Source: Candidatus Accumulibacter propinquus
Lineage (GTDB): Bacteria > Pseudomonadota > Gammaproteobacteria > Burkholderiales > Rhodocyclaceae
Reading direction: 5' to 3'
Assembly: GCA_016714935.1 (NCBI GenBank)
Contig: JADKBU010000014.1
Coordinates: forward strand, 53,540-117,539
DNA: 64,000 bases
Shown here: positions 28,519-37,700 of the stretch, one piece after another
Position numbering within the stretch: the stretch's first letter is position 1
Layout of the letters: each line of letters starts with the position of its first letter
Translations under genes and position numbers: made by a program
The notes under the pieces: generated by a model
Told to the model about the DNA's origin: nothing
The model's input: only the letters and a program-made list of their open reading frames with translations
The model's database searches: none

Positions 28519-28535
28519 GATTGGTTATAACAATC
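28519..28535. promoter_or_regulatory. Candidate LysR/CysB operator between cysB and the sulfur operon
   Basis: GATTGGTTATAACAATC is an inverted repeat with a T-N11-A core (ATTG-N7-CAAT), the usual shape of a LysR-type box. It lies in the 102-base divergent spacer, close to the cysB start and 70 bases ahead of the TauE-like gene. The surrounding AT-rich sequence could hold both promoters. Binding is inferred. Confidence 0.55.
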
Positions 28536-28604
28536 TAACTGAATATTCTTTTTCGATCAAACACTGCGCTGATACCATGCGCGGACTTTTTCTGGTAGCA
28601 CGCC

Positions 28605-29382
28605 ATGGACTGGATGTTCACCTTGTCGGGTTTCGTCGTCGGCGCCATCGTCGGGCTCACCGGCGTCGGCGGCGGCTCGCTGATGACGCCGTTGCTGGTG
28701 CTCCTGTTCGGCATCCACCCGGCAACGGCGGTCGGCACCGACCTGCTGTATGCAGCCATCACCAAGGCCGGCGGCACGGTGGTGCACGCTCGCAAGGGGC
28801 ACGTCGATTGGCGCATCACCCGTCTGCTGGCCAGCGGCAGCATTCCGGCCGCGCTGCTGACGATCTGGGCATTGTCCCTGCTGCCGAAGCAGAGTGTGAC
28901 GGTGTCGCATATTATCTCCTTTTCGCTCGGTATCGCCCTGCTGCTCACCGCCGCCGCGATCCTCTTTCGCAGCAAGCTGCAGCAGCAGGCCCTGGCGCAC
29001 GCCGACGACGCCGCACACACGCAGTTGCGGGCGCCGATCACGGTTGCCGTCGGCGCGCTGCTCGGTGTGCTGGTAACCATTTCGTCGGTCGGTGCCGGCG
29101 CGCTCGGCGTCGCCGTCTTGTTCTACCTCTACCCCCGGCTGCCGGCAATTCGCATCATCGGCAGCGATCTGGCGCACGCCGTACCGCTGACGCTGATCGC
29201 CGGCCTGGGGCCACTGGCTGATCGGCAGCGTCGACTGGTCGCTGCTCGGCAGCCTGCTGCTCGGATCGCTGCCCGGCATCTGGCTCGGCAGCCACGCCTC
29301 GGCGAAGGTGCCGGAACGCGTGCTGCGCCCGATCCTGGCCGGCATGCTGCTACTGATCGGCAGCAAGCTGATTGCCCAGTAG
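28605..29382 (+). pseudogene. TauE/SafE-family sulfite or sulfonate exporter, frameshifted
   Basis: The first 200 residues are a clear TauE/SafE membrane protein (GAIVGLTGVGGGSLMTPLLV, then PATAVGTDLLYAA). After AHAVPLTLIAGLG the frame is lost, and the correct continuation (HWLIGSVDWSLLGSLLLG onward to LLLIGSKLIAQ) is one frame over, ending at TAG 29382. One surplus base in GGGGCC around 29207-29212 explains it, so a homopolymer sequencing error is quite possible. Repaired, the protein would be about 258 residues with about eight membrane segments. As first gene of the cys operon it may export sulfite or import a sulfur anion. Confidence 0.85.
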
Positions 29383-29495
29383 ATACCGCACGCCGCCCCA
29401 TCGCCTCCAACCGGGAGACGGGGCAACCTTCAACAAGGCCCAGGACAGGCTTCCTGAGCCGCTGATGCGACTTTCAAGGCAAGGAGCGAGCGACG

Positions 29496-31205
29496 ATGTA
29501 TCGCTACGACAATACTGACCAACAGATCATCAACGAGCGCGTGGCCCAGTATCGCGACCAGATCGGCCGTCATCTGGCCGGCGAGCTGTCGGTCGACGAA
29601 TTGCGTCCGCTGCGCCTGCAGAATGGCCTCTACATCCAGCGGCACGGCCCGATGCTGCGGATCGCCATTCCCTACGGCATGCTCTCGGCCGCGCAGTTGC
29701 GCAAACTGGCCGAGATTTCTCGCCGCTACGACCGCGCCGTCGGGCATTTCACGACGCGCCAGAACATGCAGCTCAACTGGCCGCAGTTCGAGGAAACGCC
29801 GGACATCCTCGCCGAACTGGCGAGCGTGCAGATGCATGCCGTGCAGACCTCGGGCAATTGCGTGCGCAACATCACCACCGACCATTTCGCGGGTGTCGCA
29901 CCCGACGAGTGGACCGATCCGCGCCCGTATTGCGAACTGCTGCGGCAATGGTCGACCTTCCATCCCGAATTCGCTTTCCTGCCGCGCAAGTTCAAGATCG
30001 CGGTCAATGCCGCGGCCGAGGACCGCGCGGTGATTCGTGCGCACGATATCGGCCTCGACCTGGTCGGCAACGAGCAGGGCGAAATCGGTTTCCGGGTCTT
30101 TGTCGGCGGCGGTCTGGGCCGGACGCCGATCCTCGGCAAGCTGATCCGCGAGTTCCTGCCGCGCCGGCATCTGCTCTCGTACCTCGACGCGATCCTGCGC
30201 CTTTACAACCGCTACGGCCGTCGCGACAACATGTACAAGGCGCGCATCAAGATCCTCGTGCAGGCGCTCGGCATCGACGAATTCGGACGCCAGGTCGAGG
30301 CCGAATGGTCGCAACTGCGCGACGGTCCGACGACGGTTCCGGACGTGGAGTTCGCACGCCTCGGCGGGCATTTCGCCCCGCCGCCGCGTGCAACGCTACC
30401 GGCTGAAGACGCCGCGCACGCCGCCCGGTTGCGCAACGATCCGGCTTTCGCCAACTGGGTCAAGCGCTGCGTGCATCCTCACAAGACGCCGGGCTACGCC
30501 GCCGTCACCCTGTCGCTGAAGGCGCTCGGCGTCGCGCCTGGCGACATCAGCGACGTGCAGATGATCGCCGTCGCCGAGCTCGCCGAACGTTTCAGCTTTG
30601 GCGAACTGCGCGTCAGCCACGAACAGAACGTGGTCCTCGCCGATGTCAGACAGAGCGATCTGCACGAGGTCTGGCTGATCGCTCGCCGTCACCGCCTGGC
30701 GACGGCCAACATCGGCCTGCTCACCGACATGATCTGCTGCCCGGGCGGCGATCTTTGCGCGCTGGCCAACGCCCGTTCGGTGCCGATCGCCGCCGCGATC
30801 CACGAGAAGTTCGACGACCTCGACTATCTCCACGACATCGGCGACATCTCACTGAACATCTCGGGCTGCATGAACTCCTGCGGCCACCACCACGTCGCCA
30901 ACATCGGCATCCTCGGAGTCGACAAGAACGACGAGGAATGGTATCAAATCAGCATTGGCGGCCAGCAAGGCAACGCGGCGACGATCGGCAAGGTGATCGG
31001 GCCGTCGTTCTACGCCCAGGAAATCCCACAGGTCATCGAAGCGCTGATCGGCGTCTATCTCGAACACCGAACGCCCAGCGAACGCTTCATCGACACCTTG
31101 CAGCGGATCGGCATCGAGCCCTTCAAGGCGCGTGCCTACGCCGGCCGCGACCGGCGGCGGACGGCCAAGGTCGACAACCGGGAAGAGGAAGTCATCAATG
31201 CCTAG
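29496..31205 (+). CDS. cysI: Sulfite reductase, siroheme/4Fe-4S subunit (CysI-like)
   Basis: Reduces sulfite to sulfide. In this 569-residue protein the siroheme/[4Fe-4S] cysteines are visible in MICCPGGDLC (about 411-420) and NISGCMNSCGHHH (about 454-466). The N-terminal ferrodoxin-like half has FTTRQNMQLNWP. AAGGAG lies before ATG 29496. No flavoprotein CysJ is adjacent, so the electron donor is probably a ferredoxin or another reductase. The end overlaps the next gene by eight bases, implying coupling. Confidence 0.9.
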   Translation: MYRYDNTDQQIINERVAQYRDQIGRHLAGELSVDELRPLRLQNGLYIQRHGPMLRIAIPYGMLSAAQLRKLAEISRRYDRAVGHFTTRQNMQLNWPQFEETPDILAELASVQMHAVQTSGNCVRNITTDHFAGVAPDEWTDPRPYCELLRQWSTFHPEFAFLPRKFKIAVNAAAEDRAVIRAHDIGLDLVGNEQGEIGFRVFVGGGLGRTPILGKLIREFLPRRHLLSYLDAILRLYNRYGRRDNMYKARIKILVQALGIDEFGRQVEAEWSQLRDGPTTVPDVEFARLGGHFAPPPRATLPAEDAAHAARLRNDPAFANWVKRCVHPHKTPGYAAVTLSLKALGVAPGDISDVQMIAVAELAERFSFGELRVSHEQNVVLADVRQSDLHEVWLIARRHRLATANIGLLTDMICCPGGDLCALANARSVPIAAAIHEKFDDLDYLHDIGDISLNISGCMNSCGHHHVANIGILGVDKNDEEWYQISIGGQQGNAATIGKVIGPSFYAQEIPQVIEALIGVYLEHRTPSERFIDTLQRIGIEPFKARAYAGRDRRRTAKVDNREEEVINA

Positions 31206-31719
31206 GATCATCAAACATGACCGCGTCGTCGAGGACGACTGGCAAGTCCTGACACTGGCAGCAGGCGAGACCCCGGCGACCGTGACCCTGCCCGCCGACC
31301 CTGTCCTGCTGCCGCTCCCGGTATGGCTCGCCCGCCGCACGGAAATCAGCAGCCTTTACCGGACCCTCGGGGTCTGGCTCGACAGCCATGAGGGCCCGGA
31401 AGCGCTGGCCGACGACATTGACCGGTTGAGCATCATCGCCGTCAATTTTCCCAAGTTTACCGATGGCCGCGGCTACTCGATCGCCCGCCTGCTGCGCGAG
31501 CGCTATCACTTCCAGGGCGAGATCCGCGCCATCGGCGACGTGCTGCAGGACCAGCTCTTCTTTATGCGGCGCTGCGGCATCGACGCCTACGCGCTGCGCG
31601 CGGACAAGGACATCGAGAAGGCGCTGGCCGGCCTCTCCGTGTTCAGCGAAACCTACCAGGCGGCGGTCGACCAGAGCGAGCCTCTGTTCCTGCGCCGCCG
31701 CACGGAGGCGTCGGCATGA
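31198..31719 (+). CDS. DUF934 family protein of the sulfate-assimilation operon
   Basis: A 173-residue soluble protein of the DUF934 family, usually found between cysI and cysH in proteobacteria. It has the conserved IAVNFPKFTDGRGYSIARLL and RAIGDVLQDQLFFMRRCGID stretches. Its function is not known; an accessory role in sulfite reduction is often proposed from context. The start ATG 31198 lies inside the end of cysI and the stop overlaps the cysH start (ATGA). Confidence 0.9.
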   Translation: MPRIIKHDRVVEDDWQVLTLAAGETPATVTLPADPVLLPLPVWLARRTEISSLYRTLGVWLDSHEGPEALADDIDRLSIIAVNFPKFTDGRGYSIARLLRERYHFQGEIRAIGDVLQDQLFFMRRCGIDAYALRADKDIEKALAGLSVFSETYQAAVDQSEPLFLRRRTEASA

Positions 31720-32447
31720 GTGTCCAGGTCAATCCCGACGACCCGGCGCTGCTCGCCGCCGTGGCCACCCGCGTCGGTGAAGCGCGCCGCCTGCTGCGCG
31801 AGATCGCCGACACCTTCTCGCCGGCAGCGTTCGCCAGCAGTCTCGGCGCCGAGGACATGGTGCTGACCGATCTGATCGTCCACGACCGACTCGACATCGA
31901 GATCTTCTCGCTCGACACCGGTCGCCTGCCACCGGAAACCTACGACCTGATCGCCGCGGTGAAGAACCGCTACGGCCTGACGCTGCGCCTGTACTCCCCG
32001 CGCCACGAACTCGTCGAAGCCTACACCCGCAGCAACGGCATCAACGCCTTTTACGAATCGGTCGAGTTGCGCAAGGCCTGCTGTTTCGTGCGCAAGGTCG
32101 AGCCGTTGCAGCGCGCGCTGGCCGGCCGCAAGGCCTGGATCACCGGCATGCGCGGCGGCCAGGCGGCAACCCGCGACGGGCTGCCGGTGCGCAGTTTCGA
32201 CGCCGCCAATGGCGATGGCGGCCTGGAGAAATTCAACCCGCTCGCCGCATGGAGCGAACGCGAAGTCTGGGCTTACCTGAAGCTCAACGACGTTCCCTAC
32301 AATGCACTGCACGACAAGTTCTACCCCAGCATCGGCTGCGCACCGTGTACGCGGCCGATCACGCCCGGCGAGGATGTGCGCGCCGGCCGCTGGTGGTGGG
32401 AAAATCCACAATCCAAGGAATGCGGCTTGCACGTCAAGCGCGCCTGA
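31716..32447 (+). CDS. cysH: APS/PAPS reductase of the iron-sulfur type
   Basis: Reduces adenylylsulfate to sulfite using thioredoxin. The 243-residue protein has the PP-loop-related N-terminus (FASSLGAEDMVLTDL), the CCFVRK pair (about 121-122), a second pair in IGCAPCTRP and the catalytic cysteine in ECGLHVK. The four extra cysteines hold a [4Fe-4S] cluster and mark the APS-reductase subtype rather than the E. coli PAPS reductase. That fits the absence of a CysC-like kinase domain in this operon. Confidence 0.93.
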   Translation: MSVQVNPDDPALLAAVATRVGEARRLLREIADTFSPAAFASSLGAEDMVLTDLIVHDRLDIEIFSLDTGRLPPETYDLIAAVKNRYGLTLRLYSPRHELVEAYTRSNGINAFYESVELRKACCFVRKVEPLQRALAGRKAWITGMRGGQAATRDGLPVRSFDAANGDGGLEKFNPLAAWSEREVWAYLKLNDVPYNALHDKFYPSIGCAPCTRPITPGEDVRAGRWWWENPQSKECGLHVKRA

Positions 32448-32514
32448 AGGCCCGGACGGACGTCTGCGACAGACGCGTCACGGGCGCTGAACACCCCGAA
32501 ATACAGGTCAAACC

Positions 32515-33435
32515 ATGAGTACTGCAACACTCTCCAGAGTCATCCTCTCCCACCTCGACTGGCTGGAGTCCGAGGCCATCCACATCATGCGCGAGGTGGC
32601 CGGCCAGTGCAGCCGTCCGGTCCTGCTCTTCTCCGGCGGCAAGGACTCGATCTGCATGCTGCGCATCGCTGAAAAGGCGTTCCGTCCGGGCCGCTTCCCC
32701 TTCCCGCTGCTGCACGTCGACACCGGACACAACTACCCGGAGGTCACCGACTTCCGCGACCGGCGCGCGGCCGAACTCGGCGAGCGCCTGATCGTGCGCT
32801 CGGTCGAGGACTCGATGGTGCGCGGCAGCGTGGTACTCAAGTCGGCCGACGAGCCGCGCAACAAGCACCAGTCGGTGACCCTGCTCGAAGCGATCGAGGA
32901 ATTCGGTTTCGACGCCTGTATCGGCGGCGCACGCCGCGACGAGGAAAAAGCCCGCGCCAAGGAACGCATCTTCTCGTTCCGCGACGAGTTCGGCCAGTGG
33001 GACCCGAAAAACCAGCGCCCCGAACTGTGGGACCTCTACAACGCGCGCAGCTTCAAGGGCGAGAACATCCGTGTCTTCCCGATCTCCAACTGGACCGAGA
33101 TCGACGTCTGGCAGTACATCGAACGCGAACATCTGGCGCTGCCGTCGATCTACTTCGCACATCAGCGACCGCTGGTGCGCCGCGGCGGCGGCCTGCTGCC
33201 GGTCACCGCGGTCACCCCCGCCCGCGCCGGTGAAACGATCGAGACCCTGACGGTCCGCTTTCGCACTGTCGGTGACATCACCTGCACCGCACCGGTGATC
33301 TCCGAAGCCGACAGCGTCGCCAAAATCATCGCCGAGACCGCCAGCACGACGATCACCGAGCGCGGGGCGACCCGCCTCGACGACCAGACGTCGGACGCCT
33401 CGATGGAACAACGCAAGAAGGAAGGCTATTTCTGA
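32515..33435 (+). CDS. cysD: Sulfate adenylyltransferase subunit 2
   Basis: The 306-residue catalytic subunit of ATP sulfurylase has the PP-loop SGGKDSICMLRI (about 41-52) and the family segments HVDTGHNYPEVTDFRDRR and FSFRDEFGQWDPKNQRPEL. It joins sulfate to AMP with energy from GTP hydrolysis by CysN. The stop TGA overlaps the cysN ATG, giving strict coupling. It follows cysH by 67 bases. Confidence 0.96.
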   Translation: MSTATLSRVILSHLDWLESEAIHIMREVAGQCSRPVLLFSGGKDSICMLRIAEKAFRPGRFPFPLLHVDTGHNYPEVTDFRDRRAAELGERLIVRSVEDSMVRGSVVLKSADEPRNKHQSVTLLEAIEEFGFDACIGGARRDEEKARAKERIFSFRDEFGQWDPKNQRPELWDLYNARSFKGENIRVFPISNWTEIDVWQYIEREHLALPSIYFAHQRPLVRRGGGLLPVTAVTPARAGETIETLTVRFRTVGDITCTAPVISEADSVAKIIAETASTTITERGATRLDDQTSDASMEQRKKEGYF

Positions 33436-34724
33436 TGTCCGCGATCGAAAGATTCCCTGCCGAAGCCCTCCCCGACAATGGCCTGCTGCGTTTTCTGACC
33501 TGCGGCAGCGTCGACGACGGCAAGAGCACCCTGATTGGTCGCCTGCTGTTTGACAGCAAGACGATCCTCGTCGATACCCTGCATGCGATGAAAAGAACTT
33601 CGGAAAGGCGTGGGCTGGATATCGTCGACCTGTCGCTGCTGACCGACGGCCTGCAGGCCGAGCGCGAACAGGGGATCACCATCGACGTCGCCTATCGCTA
33701 TTTCACCACCGGAACACGCAAGTACATCATCGCCGACGCGCCGGGCCACGAGCAATACACGCGCAACATGGTCACCGCCGCGTCGACCGCCGACCTGGCG
33801 ATCATCCTGATCGACGCCCGCAAGGGCGTGCTGACGCAGACCCGCCGCCATTCCTACCTGGCCCACCTGCTGGGCATTCCGCAGATCGTCGTGGCGGTGA
33901 ACAAGATGGACCTCGCGGACTACTCGCCCGAAACCTTCGCGCGCATCAAGGCGGATTATCTGGCGTTCGCCAACCAGTTGGGCATCACCGACGTGCGCTT
34001 CATACCGATGTCGGCACTGCACGGCGACATGGTGGTGGATCGCGGCGAGCACCTGGACTGGTACGACGGGCCGACGCTGCTCGAAATCCTCGAAAGCACG
34101 CCGGCGGTGCACAGCGAGCACACCGAAAAATTCCGCTTCCCGGTGCAATACGTCTGCCGCCCACAGGATTCTGCCAACCCCGAGCTGCACGACTATCGCG
34201 GCTTCATGGGCCGCGTCGAGTCCGGCGAACTGCGCATCGGCGATGCGGTGACCGTGCTGCCGTCGGGACGGGAAACACGCGTCAAGGACATCCAGGTCCT
34301 CGGCGAATCGCAAGCCCGCGCCGTCGCCGAGCAATCGGTGACCCTGCTGCTCGCCGACGAGATCGACATCTCGCGCGGCGACATGATCGTCAAAACCGGC
34401 GAATTGCCGCAGGTGACCAAACAGATCGACGCCATGCTCTGCTGGCTCTCCGAATCACCGCTCGACCCGCGCCGCAAATACCTGCTGCGCCATACCACGC
34501 GCGACACCAAGGCCATGCTCGCCGGCATCGAGTTCCGCGTCGACATCAACACCATGGAACGGCAGACGGCCGAGCGGCTGGCGATGAACGACATCGCCCG
34601 CGTCCGCTTCAAGCTGGCACAGCCGATCTTTGCCGACCCCTATGCCGAGAGCCGCGGTACCGGCGCCTTCATCGTCATCGACGAATCGTCGAACAACACC
34701 GTCGGCGCCGGCATGATCGCCTGA
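33435..34724 (+). CDS. cysN: Sulfate adenylyltransferase subunit 1 (GTPase)
   Basis: A 429-residue EF-Tu-like GTPase. G1 is GSVDDGKSTLIGRLL (about 22-36), G3 is DAPGHEQYTRNM (about 98-109) and G4 is NKMDL (about 156-160), followed by two beta-barrel domains. The protein ends at NTVGAGMIA without an APS kinase (CysC) domain. It is the last gene of the operon. No clear terminator hairpin follows in the next 150 bases. Confidence 0.96.
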   Translation: MSAIERFPAEALPDNGLLRFLTCGSVDDGKSTLIGRLLFDSKTILVDTLHAMKRTSERRGLDIVDLSLLTDGLQAEREQGITIDVAYRYFTTGTRKYIIADAPGHEQYTRNMVTAASTADLAIILIDARKGVLTQTRRHSYLAHLLGIPQIVVAVNKMDLADYSPETFARIKADYLAFANQLGITDVRFIPMSALHGDMVVDRGEHLDWYDGPTLLEILESTPAVHSEHTEKFRFPVQYVCRPQDSANPELHDYRGFMGRVESGELRIGDAVTVLPSGRETRVKDIQVLGESQARAVAEQSVTLLLADEIDISRGDMIVKTGELPQVTKQIDAMLCWLSESPLDPRRKYLLRHTTRDTKAMLAGIEFRVDINTMERQTAERLAMNDIARVRFKLAQPIFADPYAESRGTGAFIVIDESSNNTVGAGMIA

Positions 34725-34970
34725 GCGTCGACCGGCCTGCCGCGCCCCTCCCGGCAAACCCCGCCGAGTGGTGCGGCGGCGCATCGCCGCCGAATCTGTG
34801 GACCCAATTGTTCGAGACGTGCGGCTTGGTGATGCCTCGATCTGCGCTTTCATGCGACAAGCTTTTGCCCTCGATGACTGCCCAAGCGAGTGCTTGCGTG
34901 CCATGATACAGCCTTGAAGGCTCATCTTTCGAGCCCGTAACCGAAGGCATCGTCGTCGGACTTCATCTTT

Positions 34971-35572
34971 ATGAGCAGCATGGAACGGATCTACCAGATC
35001 GACCAGATTCTCGGCGCCCGCCCCTTTGCGACGCGTGAGGACCTGCAGGAGCGTCTCGGTGTTTCCTGGGCAACGCTGAAGCGCGACATCGCTTATATGC
35101 GTGATCGCTTGAATGCCCCGATCGTCTTCGACCGCAGTCTGGGCGGCTACCGCTTCGAGAAGCCCGAACAACAGGTCGGACCGCAGTATGAACTGCCGGG
35201 CCTGTGGTTCACCGCGGAGGAGATCCATGCGAAATCCTCGACAAGCGGGCCAAGGACATCGCCGACACCCGGCTCGACGAAGTACTCGGGTCCGGCTACG
35301 GCATTTTCGCAGGCGATCAGGTGTCGTGGGCGGTGTTGCGCTTCACGCCGGAAAGAGCGCGCTGGGTCGCCTCCGAACGCTGGCATCCGAAGCAGCAAGG
35401 CAAGTTCCTCGACGATGGCAGCTACGAACTGCGCGTGCCCTACGCCGACAACCGCGAACTGATCATGGACATCATGAAGTACGGTAGTGACTGCCAGGTC
35501 ATCGAACCGGAAGCACTGCAGGCGAGTGTGGCGCAGGAATTGCGTCGCGGACTGAAGAACTATCGGGTCTAG
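34971..35572 (+). pseudogene. WYL-domain helix-turn-helix regulator with an internal deletion
   Basis: The N-terminal part (34971 to about 35230) has the HTH of WYL regulators (RIYQIDQILGARPFATREDL) and the beginning of the second domain (LWFTAEEIHA). The C-terminal part lies in another frame from about 35231 (EILDKRAKDIADTRLDEVLG to the stop at 35572) and contains the WYL C-terminal extension. Relatives are about 320 residues; here about 110-140 residues, including the WYL core, are absent at the junction. That is too much for a single-base sequencing error. An assembly collapse must be excluded. Confidence 0.82.
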
Positions 35573-35621
35573 CGCCTTTGCGTCCCCGGCAGGCAAAGCA
35601 CCCTGTCTTGCGAAGCTCCAA

Positions 35622-35650
35622 AAAAAACCCGACCGGGATCCGGTCGGGCT
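35622..35650 (-). terminator. Intrinsic terminator after phaA
   Basis: On the minus strand the hairpin CCCGACCG/CGGTCGGG is followed by a run of T residues (plus strand A run at 35620-35627). It lies 25 bases past the phaA stop and 50 bases past the WYL remnant, so it may also stop plus-strand transcripts, though less efficiently. Confidence 0.85.
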
Positions 35651-35674
35651 TCTGAACTGCTACGTACCCCGGTT

Positions 35675-36856
35675 TCAGGCGCGTTCGAAAATGACTGCGA
35701 TCCCCTGACCACCACCGATACACATGGTCACCAGTGCGTACTTGCCGCCGGTGCGCTGCAACTCGTAGATCGCCTTGATGGCGATGAACGCACCCGAGCA
35801 ACCGACCGGGTGACCGAGGGCGATCGCCCCGCCGTTCGGATTGGTCTTGACGGGGTCGAGGCCGAGACCCTTGTTGACCGCAATGGCTTGCGCGGCAAAG
35901 GCTTCGTTGGCTTCAATGACGTCCATCTGGTCGAGCGTCAGGCCCGCCTTCTTGAGCGCCAGTTTGGTCGCCGGGATCGGGCCCTCGCCCATGATGTCGT
36001 TCGGCACGCCGGCGACCGCATAGGAAACGAGACGCGCCAACGGCTTCTGACCGGCACTCGCTGCCAGATCGGCGGCCGCCAGAACCAGGAAGGCTGCACC
36101 GTCATTAATGCCGGAAGCATTACCAGCGGTGACCGTACCCTCCTTGTTGAACGCCGGCTTCATCTTGGCCAGCGCTTCGATCGTCGTGCCGGCCTTGACG
36201 TGCTCGTCCGTATCGAAAACGACGTCGCCCTTGCGGGTCTTCATGACGATCGGGACGATCTGCGACTTGAAGCGACCCTCGGCGATCGCAACACCGGCAC
36301 GGCGCTGCGACTCGACCGAAAAGGCATCCTGCTCTTCACGGCTGATGTTCCACTTCTTGGCAAGATTCTCTGCGGTAACGCCCATATGGCCGACACCAAA
36401 CGGATCGGTCAGGGTGGCGACCATCATGTCGATGGCCTTGGCATCGCCCATGCGCGCGCCGGTACGCATCGCCGGCAGCATGTAGGAACCACGCGACATG
36501 ACTTCCACACCGCCACCGATTCCGTAGTCGGCGTCGCCGAGCATGATGTTCTGGGCAGTGGTCACGACGCCCTGCAGGCCTGATGCGCAGAGGCGGTTGA
36601 CCGCCATGGCCACCGAGTCCATCGCCAGACCCGCCTGGATCGAAGCGACACGAGCCACATAGGCAAAGCGCGAATCGGTCGGGATGCAGTTGCCCACCGT
36701 GACGTAAGTAATCTGTTGCGGATCGACACCGGAACGGGCGATCGACTCCTTCATCACGGTGCCGGCCAACTCGTGCGGCTCCATATTGGCGAGGGAACCT
36801 CCGAAAGTGCCAATGGCTGAACGGACCGCGCTTAGTACGACAACTTCTCTGCTCAT
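35675..36856 (-). CDS. phaA: Acetyl-CoA acetyltransferase (beta-ketothiolase)
   Basis: A 393-residue thiolase that condenses two acetyl-CoA to acetoacetyl-CoA, the first step of PHB synthesis, or the reverse. The nucleophilic C90 is in NRLCASGLQG, H349 in GHPVGCSG and C379 in CIGGGQG. CAGGAG precedes ATG 36856. No phaB or phaC is adjacent. Because biosynthetic and degradative thiolases are very alike, the symbol phaA rests on PHA context and not on a diagnostic residue. Confidence 0.9.
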   Translation of the reverse strand: MSREVVVLSAVRSAIGTFGGSLANMEPHELAGTVMKESIARSGVDPQQITYVTVGNCIPTDSRFAYVARVASIQAGLAMDSVAMAVNRLCASGLQGVVTTAQNIMLGDADYGIGGGVEVMSRGSYMLPAMRTGARMGDAKAIDMMVATLTDPFGVGHMGVTAENLAKKWNISREEQDAFSVESQRRAGVAIAEGRFKSQIVPIVMKTRKGDVVFDTDEHVKAGTTIEALAKMKPAFNKEGTVTAGNASGINDGAAFLVLAAADLAASAGQKPLARLVSYAVAGVPNDIMGEGPIPATKLALKKAGLTLDQMDVIEANEAFAAQAIAVNKGLGLDPVKTNPNGGAIALGHPVGCSGAFIAIKAIYELQRTGGKYALVTMCIGGGQGIAVIFERA

Positions 36857-36881
36857 GAAGAAACTCCTGAAAAAAAATCGA

Positions 36882-37541
36882 TCAACCGCCTACCAGACTG
36901 GCAAGCCCCAACAACAGCAAGAACGACAGCACCACGGCAGGCCAAGCCAGCCCGACGGCGCTGTCCATGAAGTCAACATCGGCGGTCTCACCGGTGCCGA
37001 CTTCCGACCACCCGTCCAACTCGCCTGATGCCGAGAGCGGCTAGCCGAGGCGAACCCCAAAAGTATCCGCGCCGCTGGCCACGACAATTCCCGGGCCATC
37101 GCTGGTGTACTGGTCAGCCGGGGTACGCCGACAGTAGACCGCATCCTCGAATTCGCCGACGATGGCCAAGGCCACTGCGGTGAGCCGCACAGGAAGCCAG
37201 TGAATAATAGCAAAGGTTCGCCGTGCGAAGCGCTTACTGAATGTCCGTATAATAGTGAATGAACTGGCGGAACCCCGTCGTCAGGCAAGGGACCAGGGAG
37301 ATTCACAGCCAGGCGAGAAGCGGGCTGATGTCGGCAAGAACAAATGGACGCCTGCGGCAACCAGCATCAGGCCGCCGACCCCGACCAGCCAGGCAAGGGT
37401 TCCATGCCGACGCGGACCCGCATTGAACCAGCTTTCGAGAAAACCGTAGCACCAGGTTGGCGGCTCATGGACCAGGCGAAGGTTGGGTAGTGGTTGGGCC
37501 TGCTCGATGAGCGGGACGGCAAGCAGGGAAAACAGGCTCAT
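36882..37541 (-). pseudogene. CobD/CbiB-family membrane protein, degraded
   Basis: A single minus-strand frame reads SLFSLLAVPLIEQAQPLPNL from ATG 37541, meets a TGA near 37283, resumes with RRTFAIIHWLPVRLTAVALA and EFEDAVYC, meets a TAG after GADTFGVRLG (near 37040), and continues to ADVDFMDSAVGLAWPAVVLS and the stop at 36882. The pieces match the N-terminus and C-terminus of CobD/CbiB-like proteins of betaproteobacteria, which are about 300 residues. Here only about 215 codons remain, so a middle part is missing as well. Two stops plus a deletion point to real decay. It lies 26 bases upstream of phaA. Confidence 0.8.
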
Positions 37542-37700
37542 ACTGGAGTCTTGCCTGGGTGGCGCCAAGTACTCCAATACGCTGTAGTAGTTCGCGCCAG
37601 ATCAGTATTCGAACGGGCACCATACCATAATTTGCCGGGGCTTGCAGAAACCCGTGACTTCGCGCAACATCACTCTGCGGCTTGTGGAACGCTTCTCAGC

